Assembly (NCBI RefSeq): GCF_004793885.1
Contig: NZ_SRYG01000010.1
Span: 23,349 to 87,348, forward strand
Length of the DNA stretch: 64,000 nt
Source: Dubosiella muris
GTDB taxonomy: Bacteria; Bacillota_I; Bacilli_A; Erysipelotrichales; Erysipelotrichaceae
Reading direction: 5' to 3'
In this document: positions 50,740-59,941 of the stretch, piece after piece
How positions within the stretch are numbered: the first letter of the stretch is position 1
Layout of the letters: each line of letters starts with the position of its first letter
Notes under the pieces: model-generated
Told to the model about the DNA's origin: nothing
The model's database searches: none
Seen by the model: the letters and a program-made list of their open reading frames with translations, nothing else
Translations under genes and position numbers: made by a program

Positions 50740-51860
50740 AAAAAGTAGGAATTATGTCAATGCAAAGGATTGCAAACTATGGATCTTTTTTGCAGGCATA
50801 TGCATTGAAACAGTTAATTGAGAAAATAGGATGTAATGTTGAGTTTGTTGATTATCATGTTGGAACTTCACTAATTACAGACAATAAGGAAGATAGAAAT
50901 AAATTTTTCCGAAAAATCAAAAAGTGTTTAGAAGTTTTTCAGTATAAAGCTTCATTTACACATAAAATAGCGTTTATTCGTTATAAAAAGTCGTTTTTAA
51001 AAAAGTATATGCCTTTTTTGGGTATAACAGATGAAATGAACTTTAATCCAACTCTTGATTGTCTTGTTATTGGAAGCGATGAGGTTTTTAATTGTATTCA
51101 GAAAAATTCAAATGTGGGATATTCATTAGATTTGTTTGGAAAGAATAATAATGCAGATAAACTCATTTCATATGCAGCTTCTTTTGGTAATACAACATTA
51201 GAAAAGCTAAAGGAATATAATAAGAGCGAAGAAATTGGGATGTTATTGCAGAAATTTGATGCAATTTCTGTGCGCGATACAAATTCAAGAACCATTGTGG
51301 AACAACTGACTGAAAAAAAAGTCACGTATAATTTAGATCCGGTCTTAATTTATGATTATATGAATTGCTGTGATAAAATTCCAAAATTTAAGACTGATGA
51401 GAAATATTTGATTTTATACGCATATGCAGGACGGATTTCAGACAATGAATCAGATTGGATTTCCGCTTATGCTAAAGAAAAGAATCTAAAAGTCTATGCA
51501 ATAGGTGGTATTCAGAAATGTGCAGATTGTTTTATAGACTGTTCTCCTTTTGAAATCTTTTCTTATTTTCAAAATGCAGAAGAAATTATTACAGATACGT
51601 TTCATGGAAGTATTTTTTCGATAATTACACATCGTCCTTTTGTTACTATAATTCGTAAAAGTGTGGGAAGTAGTTATGGTAACGAAGAAAAGCTTAAAGA
51701 TTTATTAGAACGGTTAGGATTAGAAAATCGAATGGTAGAGAAAATTGAAAATACAGAAAAAATAAACAACAAGATGATTGATTATCCAAAAGTTGACAAT
51801 CTTTTAAAAGGATATAGAAAAGCGGCGAAGGAATATCTAAAGGATAATTTAGGGGGATAA
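50736..51860 (+). CDS. Polysaccharide pyruvyl transferase family protein
   Basis: A 374-aa protein of the CsaB/WcaK-like PS_pyruv_trans family: MSMQRIANYGSFLQAYALKQ, then LDCLVIGSDEVFNCIQ, LISYAASFGNT, ISVRDTNSRTIVEQL, LDPVLIYDYMNCC and the C-terminal EEIITDTFHGSIFSIITHRP. Members transfer pyruvate ketals from phosphoenolpyruvate to sugars of surface polymers. The next gene encodes an F420-hydrogenase-beta-like protein, a frequent neighbour. The start overlaps pssE by ATGA. Confidence 0.9.
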   Translation: MKKVGIMSMQRIANYGSFLQAYALKQLIEKIGCNVEFVDYHVGTSLITDNKEDRNKFFRKIKKCLEVFQYKASFTHKIAFIRYKKSFLKKYMPFLGITDEMNFNPTLDCLVIGSDEVFNCIQKNSNVGYSLDLFGKNNNADKLISYAASFGNTTLEKLKEYNKSEEIGMLLQKFDAISVRDTNSRTIVEQLTEKKVTYNLDPVLIYDYMNCCDKIPKFKTDEKYLILYAYAGRISDNESDWISAYAKEKNLKVYAIGGIQKCADCFIDCSPFEIFSYFQNAEEIITDTFHGSIFSIITHRPFVTIIRKSVGSSYGNEEKLKDLLERLGLENRMVEKIENTEKINNKMIDYPKVDNLLKGYRKAAKEYLKDNLGG

Positions 51861-51861
51861 A

Positions 51862-53013
51862 ATGGAAAATATATCGAAAATAAAAGAAAGATGTGTGGGA
51901 TGTAAGAGTTGTGAGCAATGTTGCCCGAAACAATGCATTTCTATGGTGATAAATAAAGAGGGGTTTTGGTATCCATATGTTGATGAAAAGCAATGTATAG
52001 AATGTAAACTTTGTTTGAAAAAGTGTCCGGTAGAAAACACAAATCAGCATAGAAGTCAACCTAAACAAGTTTGGGCTTGGAAAAATAAAAATAGCACAGA
52101 TATCATGCGATCTGCATCGGGTGGTGCAGCAGATAGTGCAGCAAAGTTGATTATACAAAGAGGGGGCATTGTATTTGGTGCTGCTTATGATGAAGAGTTG
52201 ATAGTAAATCATATTGAAGTAACAGAAGATAAGGATAGATATAAACTTCAATCTTCTAAATACGTTCAATCAGACCCAAAGGAGAGTTATTCGAAAGTTA
52301 AACAACATCTCTCTCAAGGAAAAATAGTACTTTATACTGGGACTCCATGCCAAATAGGCGGTTTGTATGCTTTTTTAGGCGGAGATCATGAAAATTTATA
52401 TACAGTCGATTTGATTTGTCACGGGGTGCCTTCTCCAAAATTTTTTAAAAAATATTTACAGTACTTGAGAGATCAGTTAGGGGAAAGAGTTATCTACTAT
52501 AATTTTCGATCCAAAGAGAAACGGGGATGGGGAACACAATATTTGTTAAAGACCAAGACCAAGACCAAGACCAAGACCCTTTCACTCGATCGATATGGAA
52601 AACATTTCATGGATGGAGATTGTTATCGAGAATGTTGCTATCAATGTAATTATGCTAATACAAACCGTGTAGCTGATTTAACTGTAGGCGATTTTTGGGG
52701 AATTGCAAGGAGCCATCCCAATTTTAATTCTCCGCAGGGGATATCAAGTGTATTCATTAATACCGATAAAGGTGAAAAACTTTTTGATATGATGAAATCT
52801 CTTGCGGAAGTAGAAAAAGCAACTTTAGAAGAAGGGTTAATTAAGCAACATAATTTGGTTTGTCCAAGTAATAGGCCATTAGAAAGAAATACATTTTATA
52901 ATGGGATTGATGAACCATTCTTTTTAAATCATATAAAAATTGGATTACAGTTCAAAGTGCGATTGAAGTCTATATTACCAAATCAATTAATCCAAAAGAT
53001 AAAATCCATTTGA
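51862..53013 (+). CDS. Coenzyme F420 hydrogenase/dehydrogenase beta-subunit-like iron-sulfur protein
   Basis: A 383-aa protein. The N-terminus holds a 2[4Fe-4S] ferredoxin domain (CVGCKSCEQCCPKQC and CIECKLCLKKCP). The F420H2-dehydrogenase beta-type domain follows: ASGGAADSAAKLIIQRGGIV, VLYTGTPCQIGGLYAFLGG, YTVDLICHGVPSPKFFKKYL, ADLTVGDFWGI. Such proteins beside pyruvyltransferases in surface polysaccharide loci are thought to modify sugars by redox, but no reaction is proven. A five-fold AAGACC tandem repeat in the gene gives KTKTKTKTKT at residues 230-239, just after a conserved GWGTQYLL segment. Copy-number change there would alter loop length without frameshift. Confidence 0.9.
   Translation: MENISKIKERCVGCKSCEQCCPKQCISMVINKEGFWYPYVDEKQCIECKLCLKKCPVENTNQHRSQPKQVWAWKNKNSTDIMRSASGGAADSAAKLIIQRGGIVFGAAYDEELIVNHIEVTEDKDRYKLQSSKYVQSDPKESYSKVKQHLSQGKIVLYTGTPCQIGGLYAFLGGDHENLYTVDLICHGVPSPKFFKKYLQYLRDQLGERVIYYNFRSKEKRGWGTQYLLKTKTKTKTKTLSLDRYGKHFMDGDCYRECCYQCNYANTNRVADLTVGDFWGIARSHPNFNSPQGISSVFINTDKGEKLFDMMKSLAEVEKATLEEGLIKQHNLVCPSNRPLERNTFYNGIDEPFFLNHIKIGLQFKVRLKSILPNQLIQKIKSI
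52549..52578 (+). repeat. Hexanucleotide tandem repeat AAGACC x5 inside a coding sequence
   Basis: Five perfect copies of AAGACC are in frame with the gene and encode five Lys-Thr pairs. Slipped-strand changes would insert or remove Lys-Thr without breaking the frame. Confidence 0.95.
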
Positions 53014-53114
53014 AATTAGATGGGTAAAAAAACGGAAGAAATCGCGATCCAAAACGGATTATTAGAAAACACGGAAGTGAACGCTAGGAAAGTTCTGCTA
53101 TGGGAGAATAAAAT

Positions 53115-54242
53115 ATGGGAAATCAGGTAAGAGTGTTACATATAATTCAAAGAATGGAAGCAGGGGGGACTCAGGCTTTATTAATGAATATATATCGGAA
53201 AATTGATAGAACTAAATTACAATTTGATTTTCTAGTGGTTTATAAAGAAAATCAGTTTTATGATAATGAAATCAAGGAAATGGGTGGAAAAGTATATAAA
53301 CTCTCTTTTCGAGAAGATTTGAATTTACTAAAGTTTCAGAAGGATCTGGCAAATTTTTTTGAGCAACATCATGAATATCAAATAGTTCACTGCCATGCGT
53401 ATACAATTGGATATTTTTGCTTAAAAGCAGCAATGAAAGCAGGTATTCCCACTAGGATTGCGCATTCTCATAGTAATGGGGTATTGCATGATATAAAATA
53501 CTTTCCAAGGTTATTTATGCAACGAAAATTTACTAAATATGCAACAGATCTTTTCGCATGTTCTGAAGAAGCTGGGAAATATTTGTTCAAATCCCAGCCT
53601 TTTCAGATTTTAAAAAATGCAATCGATTCTAAGCAATTTATTGCAAATGCTGATATTAGAAAAGAAATTAGAGCGGAACTTGGAATAAGCGAGAGTTTTG
53701 TTCTTGGTCATGTAGGTAGACTAAAACCTGAAAAAAATCATGATTTTCTTCTTGATGTTTTTTCAGAAATCAAGAAGAGGAAAAAGGAGGCAGAATTGAT
53801 TCTTATAGGAACAGGACCCTTAGAAGAAAAAATAAGAAATAAAATTTCTGAAATGAATCTTGGTAATTGTGTACATTTATTAGGAAACAGAAAAGATATG
53901 TCTAGAGTTTATCAGGCAATGGATATATTCGTTTTTCCGTCATTGTATGAGGGATTAGGCATTGTTGCAATTGAAGCACAAGCAGCTGGTATTCCAATAA
54001 TATGTTCAGACAAAATACCAAGTGAAGTTAACATAACTCCATTATATAAAAAAATGAGTTTAGATGATAGTATAGAAAATTGGTCAAAAGAAATTATAAA
54101 GAATTCTAAGAATGAGCTTCGTCATAAAGACACATATCAATTAATTATAAAAGCAGGATATGAAATTGAAAAAGTAGCAAATAATCTAGAAAAATTTTAT
54201 TTAGATAGTGCAAATAATAAAGAAAAGGAAGTGGTAAAATGA
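53115..54242 (+). CDS. Glycosyltransferase family 4 (EpsF-like)
   Basis: A 375-aa GT-B enzyme: VLHIIQRMEAGGTQALLMNI, HCHAYTIGYFCLKAAMKAGI, RIAHSHSNGV, LGHVGRLKPEKNHDFLLDVF, ELILIGTGPLE and the nucleotide-sugar motif FVFPSLYEGLGIVAIEAQAA (E-x7-E). It transfers a sugar in the assembly of the repeat unit on the cytoplasmic side of the membrane. It overlaps the next gene by four bases. Specificity unknown. The region 53014-53114 between this gene and the previous one has no gene. Confidence 0.93.
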   Translation: MGNQVRVLHIIQRMEAGGTQALLMNIYRKIDRTKLQFDFLVVYKENQFYDNEIKEMGGKVYKLSFREDLNLLKFQKDLANFFEQHHEYQIVHCHAYTIGYFCLKAAMKAGIPTRIAHSHSNGVLHDIKYFPRLFMQRKFTKYATDLFACSEEAGKYLFKSQPFQILKNAIDSKQFIANADIRKEIRAELGISESFVLGHVGRLKPEKNHDFLLDVFSEIKKRKKEAELILIGTGPLEEKIRNKISEMNLGNCVHLLGNRKDMSRVYQAMDIFVFPSLYEGLGIVAIEAQAAGIPIICSDKIPSEVNITPLYKKMSLDDSIENWSKEIIKNSKNELRHKDTYQLIIKAGYEIEKVANNLEKFYLDSANNKEKEVVK

Positions 54243-55204
54243 TGTTTTCTATTATTGTTCCAATATACAATGTTGAAAAATATTTAGATAAATGCATTGA
54301 AAGTGTTATAAATCAGAATTATGAAGACTATGAAATTATTCTAATTGATGATTGCTCAACTGATAATTCATTTCAGATTGCTTTAAAATATGCAAATAAA
54401 AAAAAGATGAAATTAATAAAGAAAGAAAAAAATTCTGGATTATCGGATACAAGAAATCTTGGAATAAAAAAGGCAACAGGAGAGTACATAATTTTTTTGG
54501 ATTCAGATGATTATATAGAAAATGAATCTTTAAAAAAAATAGAAAATATTATAAAAGAAAATGGATTTCCGGATATTGCTTATTTTGGATATTATGAAGA
54601 ATATGAAGCTAATGATGAACAAAAAAAAAAATATGGATATAAAATGCCGCCCAATGAATTATATTCTTCCTATCAATTCATGATTGGAGAATTAGGAAAA
54701 AGAAATCTTTACGCGGCGGTTTGCTTCGGGATATATAGAAGAGAATTATTGATAAGTAATGACTTATTTTTTTATAGTGGATTATTACATGAAGATGAAT
54801 TATGGACACCAGAGGTGATATTGAGTTCAAAATCTATTTACCTATCAGATTATATTTTTTATCATTATCTAAGACATAATTCATCTATTACAAAGCAACA
54901 AAATAGAATTAAAAACGGAATGGATATTATGAGAATCTGTATCGAATTAAAAAAGAAAGTTGAAAATGTTTCTGAAGTAAAATTAAGAAGATATTTAAAT
55001 AATCATATAGCAATGTTATATATGAAAGGAATCAGTGATAGTGAGCTATATAAATCTGAATATAAGAAAAATATAAAGAGAGTATTTCCTCTGCAAAATG
55101 CATTTTTTATTCCAGATATATTAAAAGCGTTAATATTTGCAATAGATATAAATTTATACAATTTTTTAAATAAAAAATACATAGATATAAAGAAAAGGAG
55201 ATAA
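54239..55204 (+). CDS. Glycosyltransferase family 2
   Basis: A 321-aa GT-A enzyme with the usual N-terminus FSIIVPIYNVEKYLDKCIES, nucleotide-binding IILIDDCSTDNSF, LSDTRNLGIKKATGEYIIFL and the metal-binding DSDD. A conserved acidic LHEDELWTPEV marks the catalytic base region. It probably adds one sugar to the lipid-linked repeat unit. It is coupled to the preceding glycosyltransferase gene by a four-base overlap. Acceptor and donor cannot be told. Confidence 0.93.
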   Translation: MMFSIIVPIYNVEKYLDKCIESVINQNYEDYEIILIDDCSTDNSFQIALKYANKKKMKLIKKEKNSGLSDTRNLGIKKATGEYIIFLDSDDYIENESLKKIENIIKENGFPDIAYFGYYEEYEANDEQKKKYGYKMPPNELYSSYQFMIGELGKRNLYAAVCFGIYRRELLISNDLFFYSGLLHEDELWTPEVILSSKSIYLSDYIFYHYLRHNSSITKQQNRIKNGMDIMRICIELKKKVENVSEVKLRRYLNNHIAMLYMKGISDSELYKSEYKKNIKRVFPLQNAFFIPDILKALIFAIDINLYNFLNKKYIDIKKRR

Positions 55205-55235
55205 TGGTATTATATAAAATAATATCAAAAAAAAT

Positions 55236-56504
55236 ATGAATATAAAGATAAGGCGAGTAAATCAAGGCGCATTTTGCATTTATTTAATACTTTTTATAGT
55301 TTTGGTTTCAGGAATATTAAAAAGTTTTACAGATTTTTTTTCAATTATTCCATATTCAATAGATTTCATAAATGTGTTTTTATTTTTTTTATTAATAAAA
55401 TCTAAAGTACTTTTGATTTTAAAAAAGAAAAAATCTTTAATGGAAATAAGGTGGATATTTGTTTTTTTTGTATCTGCAGTTATTTCGACTTTACCGAGAA
55501 TAAATTCTATTTTTCTATTTTTAATAGCTTTACGTAATAATTTTTCATATTATATCTTTTTTATATCTTGTATATGCTTTTTAAAAAAAGAAAAATTAGT
55601 TTTTTTAGATATTGCATATTGGATAAATTTCTCTGTTATAATTATTCAGTTTTTCGGATTTGGAATAAAACAGGATTGGTTAGGGGGAATTTTTGGTTCT
55701 ATAGGGGGAGAAGTAAATGGAGCACTAAATGTGTTTTTGGTAATTTATACAATCAAAATAATAGTAATGTATCTTAATAAGCAAAATACTTTAAACAATG
55801 TGATTATAACAAGTTTAGTATCATTATTCATTGCATCGTTAGCCGAATTGAAGTTTTTTTATCTTGAATATGTGATAATAATTGCTATAAGTAGTTTAGT
55901 AACCTCTTTTTCATGGAGAAAAATATTGATTATAGTAGGAGGCTTAATTGGATTGATTGTTGGGGCAAAATTATTATTTATCATATATCCTGGATTAGAT
56001 CGTAGATTTTTTTCTTTCGAATTTTTATATGCTTATTCCACTTCTGATCAAGGATATACCAGTGCGGGAGATATCAACAGACTTAATTTTATTAAACAAT
56101 GCAATGATATATTAAAAAGTGGAATATATATAATGTTTGGGTTAGGGTTAGGAAATTGTGAGATTTTCAACCCATTGGGCTTGATATCGAATTTTTATAA
56201 AACCTATGGTTTTTTACATTATACTTGGTTTTCCTCTTCTTTTATATATTTAGAATTGGGAATAGTTGGAACAATATTATATTTTGGCTTTTTTATATGG
56301 ACTTTTTTTCAAATACGAAGAAGAGAGAAATATAGCAATGATTTAAGCAATTGTCAAATGGCTGAAATATTAGCTTTAATGGCTATTTTGTTTTCGATAT
56401 ATGATTCATCTATGAGGAGTAGTGTTTCATATTTGGTTTATTATATTTTAGCTCTTCCGTTTGCTTCATTAAATGAAAATTTTCATATTAAAAGAAAGGA
56501 TTAA
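55236..56504 (+). CDS. Wzy-type polysaccharide polymerase
   Basis: A 422-aa protein with about ten to eleven predicted membrane helices (YLILFIVLVSGILKSFTDFF; WIFVFFVSAVISTL; IIVGGLIGLIVGAKLLFIIY) and one large outer loop with charged residues (GLDRRFFSFEFLYAY then DINRLNFIKQC and MFGLGLGNCEIFNPLG). This layout, with very low sequence conservation, is typical of Wzy, which joins repeat units outside the membrane. Its place between glycosyltransferases and the flippase supports the call. The start lies 31 bases after the previous gene, with a weak RBS. Confidence 0.85.
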   Translation: MNIKIRRVNQGAFCIYLILFIVLVSGILKSFTDFFSIIPYSIDFINVFLFFLLIKSKVLLILKKKKSLMEIRWIFVFFVSAVISTLPRINSIFLFLIALRNNFSYYIFFISCICFLKKEKLVFLDIAYWINFSVIIIQFFGFGIKQDWLGGIFGSIGGEVNGALNVFLVIYTIKIIVMYLNKQNTLNNVIITSLVSLFIASLAELKFFYLEYVIIIAISSLVTSFSWRKILIIVGGLIGLIVGAKLLFIIYPGLDRRFFSFEFLYAYSTSDQGYTSAGDINRLNFIKQCNDILKSGIYIMFGLGLGNCEIFNPLGLISNFYKTYGFLHYTWFSSSFIYLELGIVGTILYFGFFIWTFFQIRRREKYSNDLSNCQMAEILALMAILFSIYDSSMRSSVSYLVYYILALPFASLNENFHIKRKD

Positions 56505-56511
56505 AAATAAA

Positions 56512-57309
56512 ATGATACCTAAAATAATACATTATTGTTGGTTTGGAGAAAATCCTCTTCCACAAGAAGCTATTTCGTGCTTAAAAAGTTGGAAGGAGAA
56601 ATGCCCAAATTATAAAATAGTAAAATGGGATGAGACAAATTTTAATATATCTCAATGCAAATATATCGAAGAAGCATATAGGCAGAAAAAATGGGCATTT
56701 GTAAGTGATTATGCACGTTTTTATATATTATATAAATATGGTGGAGTATATTTAGATACGGATGTAGAACTTATAAAGAGTTTAGATGAAATTTTAGATA
56801 AAGGTCCTTTTCTGGGGTGTGAAGAAGGTGAACCATTAAAAGTTGCACCAGGATTAGGAATGGGAGTAGAAGCAGGTAACTCCTTATATAAGGAAGTGTT
56901 AGATTATTATGATAAGCAATCGTTTATTAAAGAGAATGGAAAGGAAAACTTAGAAACTATAGTTGATAAAACCACCAAAATTTTGAAAAGAAAGGGATTT
57001 GAAGGATCTGGAAAGATAGAGAATATTAGCGGAATCTCTATATATCCTCCTGAATTTTTTTGCCCTAAAAATTATTACACCGGAGAATTAAATATTACGG
57101 AAAATACAGTCAGCATTCACCATTATTCAGCTTCTTGGTATGAAAAAGAAGAACAAATTATTTTAAAAATAAAGCAAAAATGTAAAAATATATTTGGAAA
57201 TAAAGCTGGACAGATTATTAGTCTACCCGCCCATTATATATTACGTTTTAAATTAAGGATAAGAAAAAATGGTGGGATAATCAAAGCTATTAAATCTTAT
57301 ATTTCGTGA
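56512..57309 (+). CDS. Capsular polysaccharide glycosyltransferase (GT32-like, DXD type)
   Basis: A 265-aa enzyme starting MIPKIIHYCWFGENPLPQEA, the usual start of the Gly_transf_sug/GT32-like family, with WDETNFNI, FVSDYARFYILYKYGGVYLD and the DTD metal-binding motif (YLDTDVELI), and IHHYSASWY near the end. It likely adds a hexose or phospho-sugar branch to the repeat unit. Start ATG 56512 was chosen because AAAGGA lies in the preceding bases; the longer frame would overlap wzy. Confidence 0.9.
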   Translation: MIPKIIHYCWFGENPLPQEAISCLKSWKEKCPNYKIVKWDETNFNISQCKYIEEAYRQKKWAFVSDYARFYILYKYGGVYLDTDVELIKSLDEILDKGPFLGCEEGEPLKVAPGLGMGVEAGNSLYKEVLDYYDKQSFIKENGKENLETIVDKTTKILKRKGFEGSGKIENISGISIYPPEFFCPKNYYTGELNITENTVSIHHYSASWYEKEEQIILKIKQKCKNIFGNKAGQIISLPAHYILRFKLRIRKNGGIIKAIKSYIS

Positions 57310-57335
57310 AAATCCATTTTAATTTAGGAGAATAT

Positions 57336-58790
57336 ATGAAAAAATCATTGGCACAAAATTCTTTTTATAATATGATATATCAAACATTAAGTTTTATTTT
57401 TCCTCTAATAACTTCAATATATGTATCACGAATTATTTTTGAAGATGGAATAGGAAAAGTCGCTTATGCACAAAATATAACGTCTTATTTTACTACTTTT
57501 GCTAGCTTGGGGATTCCTATTTATGGAATTCGAGAAATTTCAAAAGTTAGAAATAAAAAAGAAGAAAAAAATAAGATTTTTTCAGAACTTATAATCATTA
57601 ATTCTATATCAACATTATTTTCAATTGTGCTATATTTTATATTTTTGATTTTATTTATAAATAAAAAAGATGACTTTTTTCTTTATTTGGCAACAGGTCT
57701 AGTTCTTTTTTTTAATTTTTTTAATATTGATTGGTTTTATCAAGGAGAAGAAGAATATGGATATATCACAATAAGAAGTTTTATCATTAAAATAGTATTG
57801 CTATTATTTTTGTTTTTATTTGTGCATGCAAAAAGAGATTATATTTTATATGCTCTTATAACAAGCTTGGGAGTGGTTTTTAATTATACTTTTAATGCTT
57901 TTCATTCAAAAAAAATGGTAAAAATAGTTTTTTTTAAGCTAAAAATAAAAAAGCATATAAAGCCAATTATATTTTTGGCTATAACAATTTTTTTAGGAAC
58001 TATTTATAGTAAACTTGATATAACTATGCTTGGATTAATGTCAACTGAATCGAATATTGGCTATTATTCCAATGCAAATAAAATCATCTTGATGCTTTTG
58101 ACTGGATGTCAAGCCGTCTCGGCTTCTTTTTTACCACGACTTAGCTATTTATTTCATAAAAATAAGTCTGCTTTTGATAATTTAATAAATACAGGCCTTG
58201 AAATTATATTATTTATTGTTGTGCCAGCAACCACTGGTCTATTAATATTAGCCAAAAAAATAGTAATCGTTTTATATGGAGAAGCTTTTTTACCTGCAAG
58301 CGTTTGTTTGCAAATTTTTGCTCCGTTACTGATTATACGGCCAGTGGGAGATTTATTATGCTATCAATTACTTATTAGCATGAATATGGAAAAGAAAAGG
58401 ATACCAGCTTATGTGATTGCCACAATAGCTAATTTTTTGATGAATTTTTTTCTTATTCCTTATATGAAGGAAGATGGGGCAGCATTAGCTTCACTTATAA
58501 GTGAATTATTAGTAAATGGAATCCAGTTAAGAATTGTTACTAAGCTTATAAAAATATCAATAAGAAAAAAATATGTATTTAAGGTGTTTTTTTCGAGCGT
58601 TTTGATGGGACTAATTGTTAGTTTAGCAACTATATTTAGTGGTGATTCTGCAATATCAATCTTATTTACGACATTACTAGGAATTCTGATATATATATTA
58701 ATTAATATTATATTAAAAAATGAGATAATTCAGATTGGATTATCTAGGGTTAATTCTTTTTTGCAAGAATATAAAGTTAATAAAGAGTAA
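57336..58790 (+). CDS. Wzx-type flippase (polysaccharide transporter family)
   Basis: A 484-aa membrane protein with about 12-14 helices and the PST family start: FYNMIYQTLSFIFPLITSIY, then YVSRIIFEDGIGKVAYAQNI, ASLGIPIYGIREISKVR, and later FLGTIYSKLDITMLGLMSTE and ANKIILMLLTGCQAVSASFL. It moves lipid-linked repeat units across the membrane to Wzy. The start at 57336 follows TTTAGGAG; a longer frame begins inside the previous gene. Very AT-rich. Confidence 0.93.
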   Translation: MKKSLAQNSFYNMIYQTLSFIFPLITSIYVSRIIFEDGIGKVAYAQNITSYFTTFASLGIPIYGIREISKVRNKKEEKNKIFSELIIINSISTLFSIVLYFIFLILFINKKDDFFLYLATGLVLFFNFFNIDWFYQGEEEYGYITIRSFIIKIVLLLFLFLFVHAKRDYILYALITSLGVVFNYTFNAFHSKKMVKIVFFKLKIKKHIKPIIFLAITIFLGTIYSKLDITMLGLMSTESNIGYYSNANKIILMLLTGCQAVSASFLPRLSYLFHKNKSAFDNLINTGLEIILFIVVPATTGLLILAKKIVIVLYGEAFLPASVCLQIFAPLLIIRPVGDLLCYQLLISMNMEKKRIPAYVIATIANFLMNFFLIPYMKEDGAALASLISELLVNGIQLRIVTKLIKISIRKKYVFKVFFSSVLMGLIVSLATIFSGDSAISILFTTLLGILIYILINIILKNEIIQIGLSRVNSFLQEYKVNKE

Positions 58791-58811
58791 GAATTTAGAA
58801 GGTAAAAAATT

Positions 58812-59357
58812 ATGGATAATGGACATAGATACAGAGAATTGATTAAAAGTGATTTATTCAGATATTATGGAAAATGCGATTTGATAACTTTTATCCGGGG
58901 TTATCTAAGAAATAGAACATTTCGATTTTTATGTGCATTTAGACTTTGTAATTCAAAAGGAATCATGAAGGTGATTGGTGAAATTTTATGGAAACTAAGT
59001 ATGACAAAAAAAGTAATTCAATTGCCGAAAAGCACAAAAATAGGAAAAGGACTTTACATTGGCTATGGAGGACCTATTGTTATAAATTCTTCTGCTGTTA
59101 TTGGCGATAACTGTAATTTATCTCAATTCACAACTATCGGAAGTAATGAAGGACACGCCGCCATGATTGGAGACAATACATATATTGGACCAAACGTATG
59201 TATTGTTGAAAATGTACGTGTAGGGTCTAATGTGACTATTGGAGCAGGTAGTGTTGTTACTAAAGATATTCCCGATAATGCTACAGCAGTTGGGAATTAC
59301 GCTAAAGTGATAAATTATAGAAATCCTGGGAGATATATTAAAAATAAATGGGAATAA
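58812..59357 (+). CDS. Hexapeptide-repeat acetyltransferase (CysE/CapG-like)
   Basis: A 181-aa left-handed beta-helix acyltransferase: IGKGLYIGYGGPIVINSSAV, NLSQFTTIGSNEG, IGDNTYIGPNVCIVENVRVG and VTIGAGSVVTKDIPDNATAV. It resembles serine acetyltransferases in fold, but its place at the end of a capsule cluster and the lack of the DHG catalytic segment (here GYGGPIV) point to O-acetylation of a sugar. The N-terminal 55 residues are helical (YRELIKSDLFRYYGKCDLIT, FIRGYLRNRTFRFL) as in CapG-like proteins. Confidence 0.85.
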   Translation: MDNGHRYRELIKSDLFRYYGKCDLITFIRGYLRNRTFRFLCAFRLCNSKGIMKVIGEILWKLSMTKKVIQLPKSTKIGKGLYIGYGGPIVINSSAVIGDNCNLSQFTTIGSNEGHAAMIGDNTYIGPNVCIVENVRVGSNVTIGAGSVVTKDIPDNATAVGNYAKVINYRNPGRYIKNKWE

Positions 59358-59412
59358 AATTTCCATACTCGAGGGGGGATCCCAAACGGAGTATAACTTT
59401 AGAAAAAAAATC
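59350..59412 (+). repeat. Relic terminus of an IS66-family element
   Basis: CCATACTCGAGG and AACGGAGTATAACTTTAGAA with AAAAAATCTA closely match the end of the window (63950-64000: CCATACTCCGAGG and ACGGAATGTAACTTTAGACA). The latter precedes IS66-type genes, so this is probably a stray terminus of the same element. Confidence 0.6.
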
Positions 59413-59569
59413 TATTGTTTCATCAATGTCATTTAGTTAAGTGGTGGAAATTTTAGATGGCAAGCGGGAAATCTAACCACGTTTAGAAATGTGAGATACT
59501 CTTCCCACAGATGAACGCCCAATTTTTTTCAATTTCTCCCTTTTACTGTAAGCGGGAATGAATATTACG

Positions 59570-59745
59570 TAGGGATAAGCCCACCCAATACGCTGAAATA
59601 AGTCCAGTCAATACGGTGACGAAGTCCACCGAATCCATTAGACTAGTCCACCGATTTCAAATCAATGATATAACCTCCAGTTGTAAGATGTTTATGGATG
59701 AATATTTTCATATCTCTTCCAATCTTGCAGCTAGGAGGTGTTTTT
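59570..59745 (+). repeat. Terminal repeats of a second IS21-family element
   Basis: Four imperfect repeats of about 23 bases begin AAGCCCACCCAATACG, AAGTCCAGTCAATACG, AAGTCCACCGAATCC and TAGTCCACCGATTTC. Multiple short terminal repeats followed by an istA start are typical of IS21-family ends. An istA start follows at 59746. Confidence 0.6.
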
Positions 59746-59835
59746 ATGCGAGATGTTAAAAAAGTTTTGGAAATGCGTTCCCAAAACTTTAGTCAGCGCC
59801 AGATTGCAGATGTTGGGATGAACGGTGCGCCTTGA
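59746..59835 (+). pseudogene. 5' fragment of an IS21-family istA transposase
   Basis: ATG 59746, behind TAGGAGGTG, encodes the N-terminal DNA-binding start of an IstA protein (MRDVKKVLEMRSQNFSQRQI, then ADVG). At about 59814 it runs into the terminus of the neighbouring IS21 element and stops. Only about 24 codons remain. Confidence 0.75.
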
Positions 59836-59941
59836 CGGAGTTCGCAGTGCGCTCTGTCGGTCTTAGCGGTGCACCGGCGCCGAAGGCGATTGCACATGGT
59901 TAAAAGGTCAGAATTTTTGTGTTCCGACCTTTTCACTGCTT

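Noticed and set aside
59570-59665. Short repeats at regular spacing, considered as a CRISPR array
   Set aside because: The units are imperfect, only about four in number, without separate spacers, and sit at an IS21-type terminus next to an istA start.
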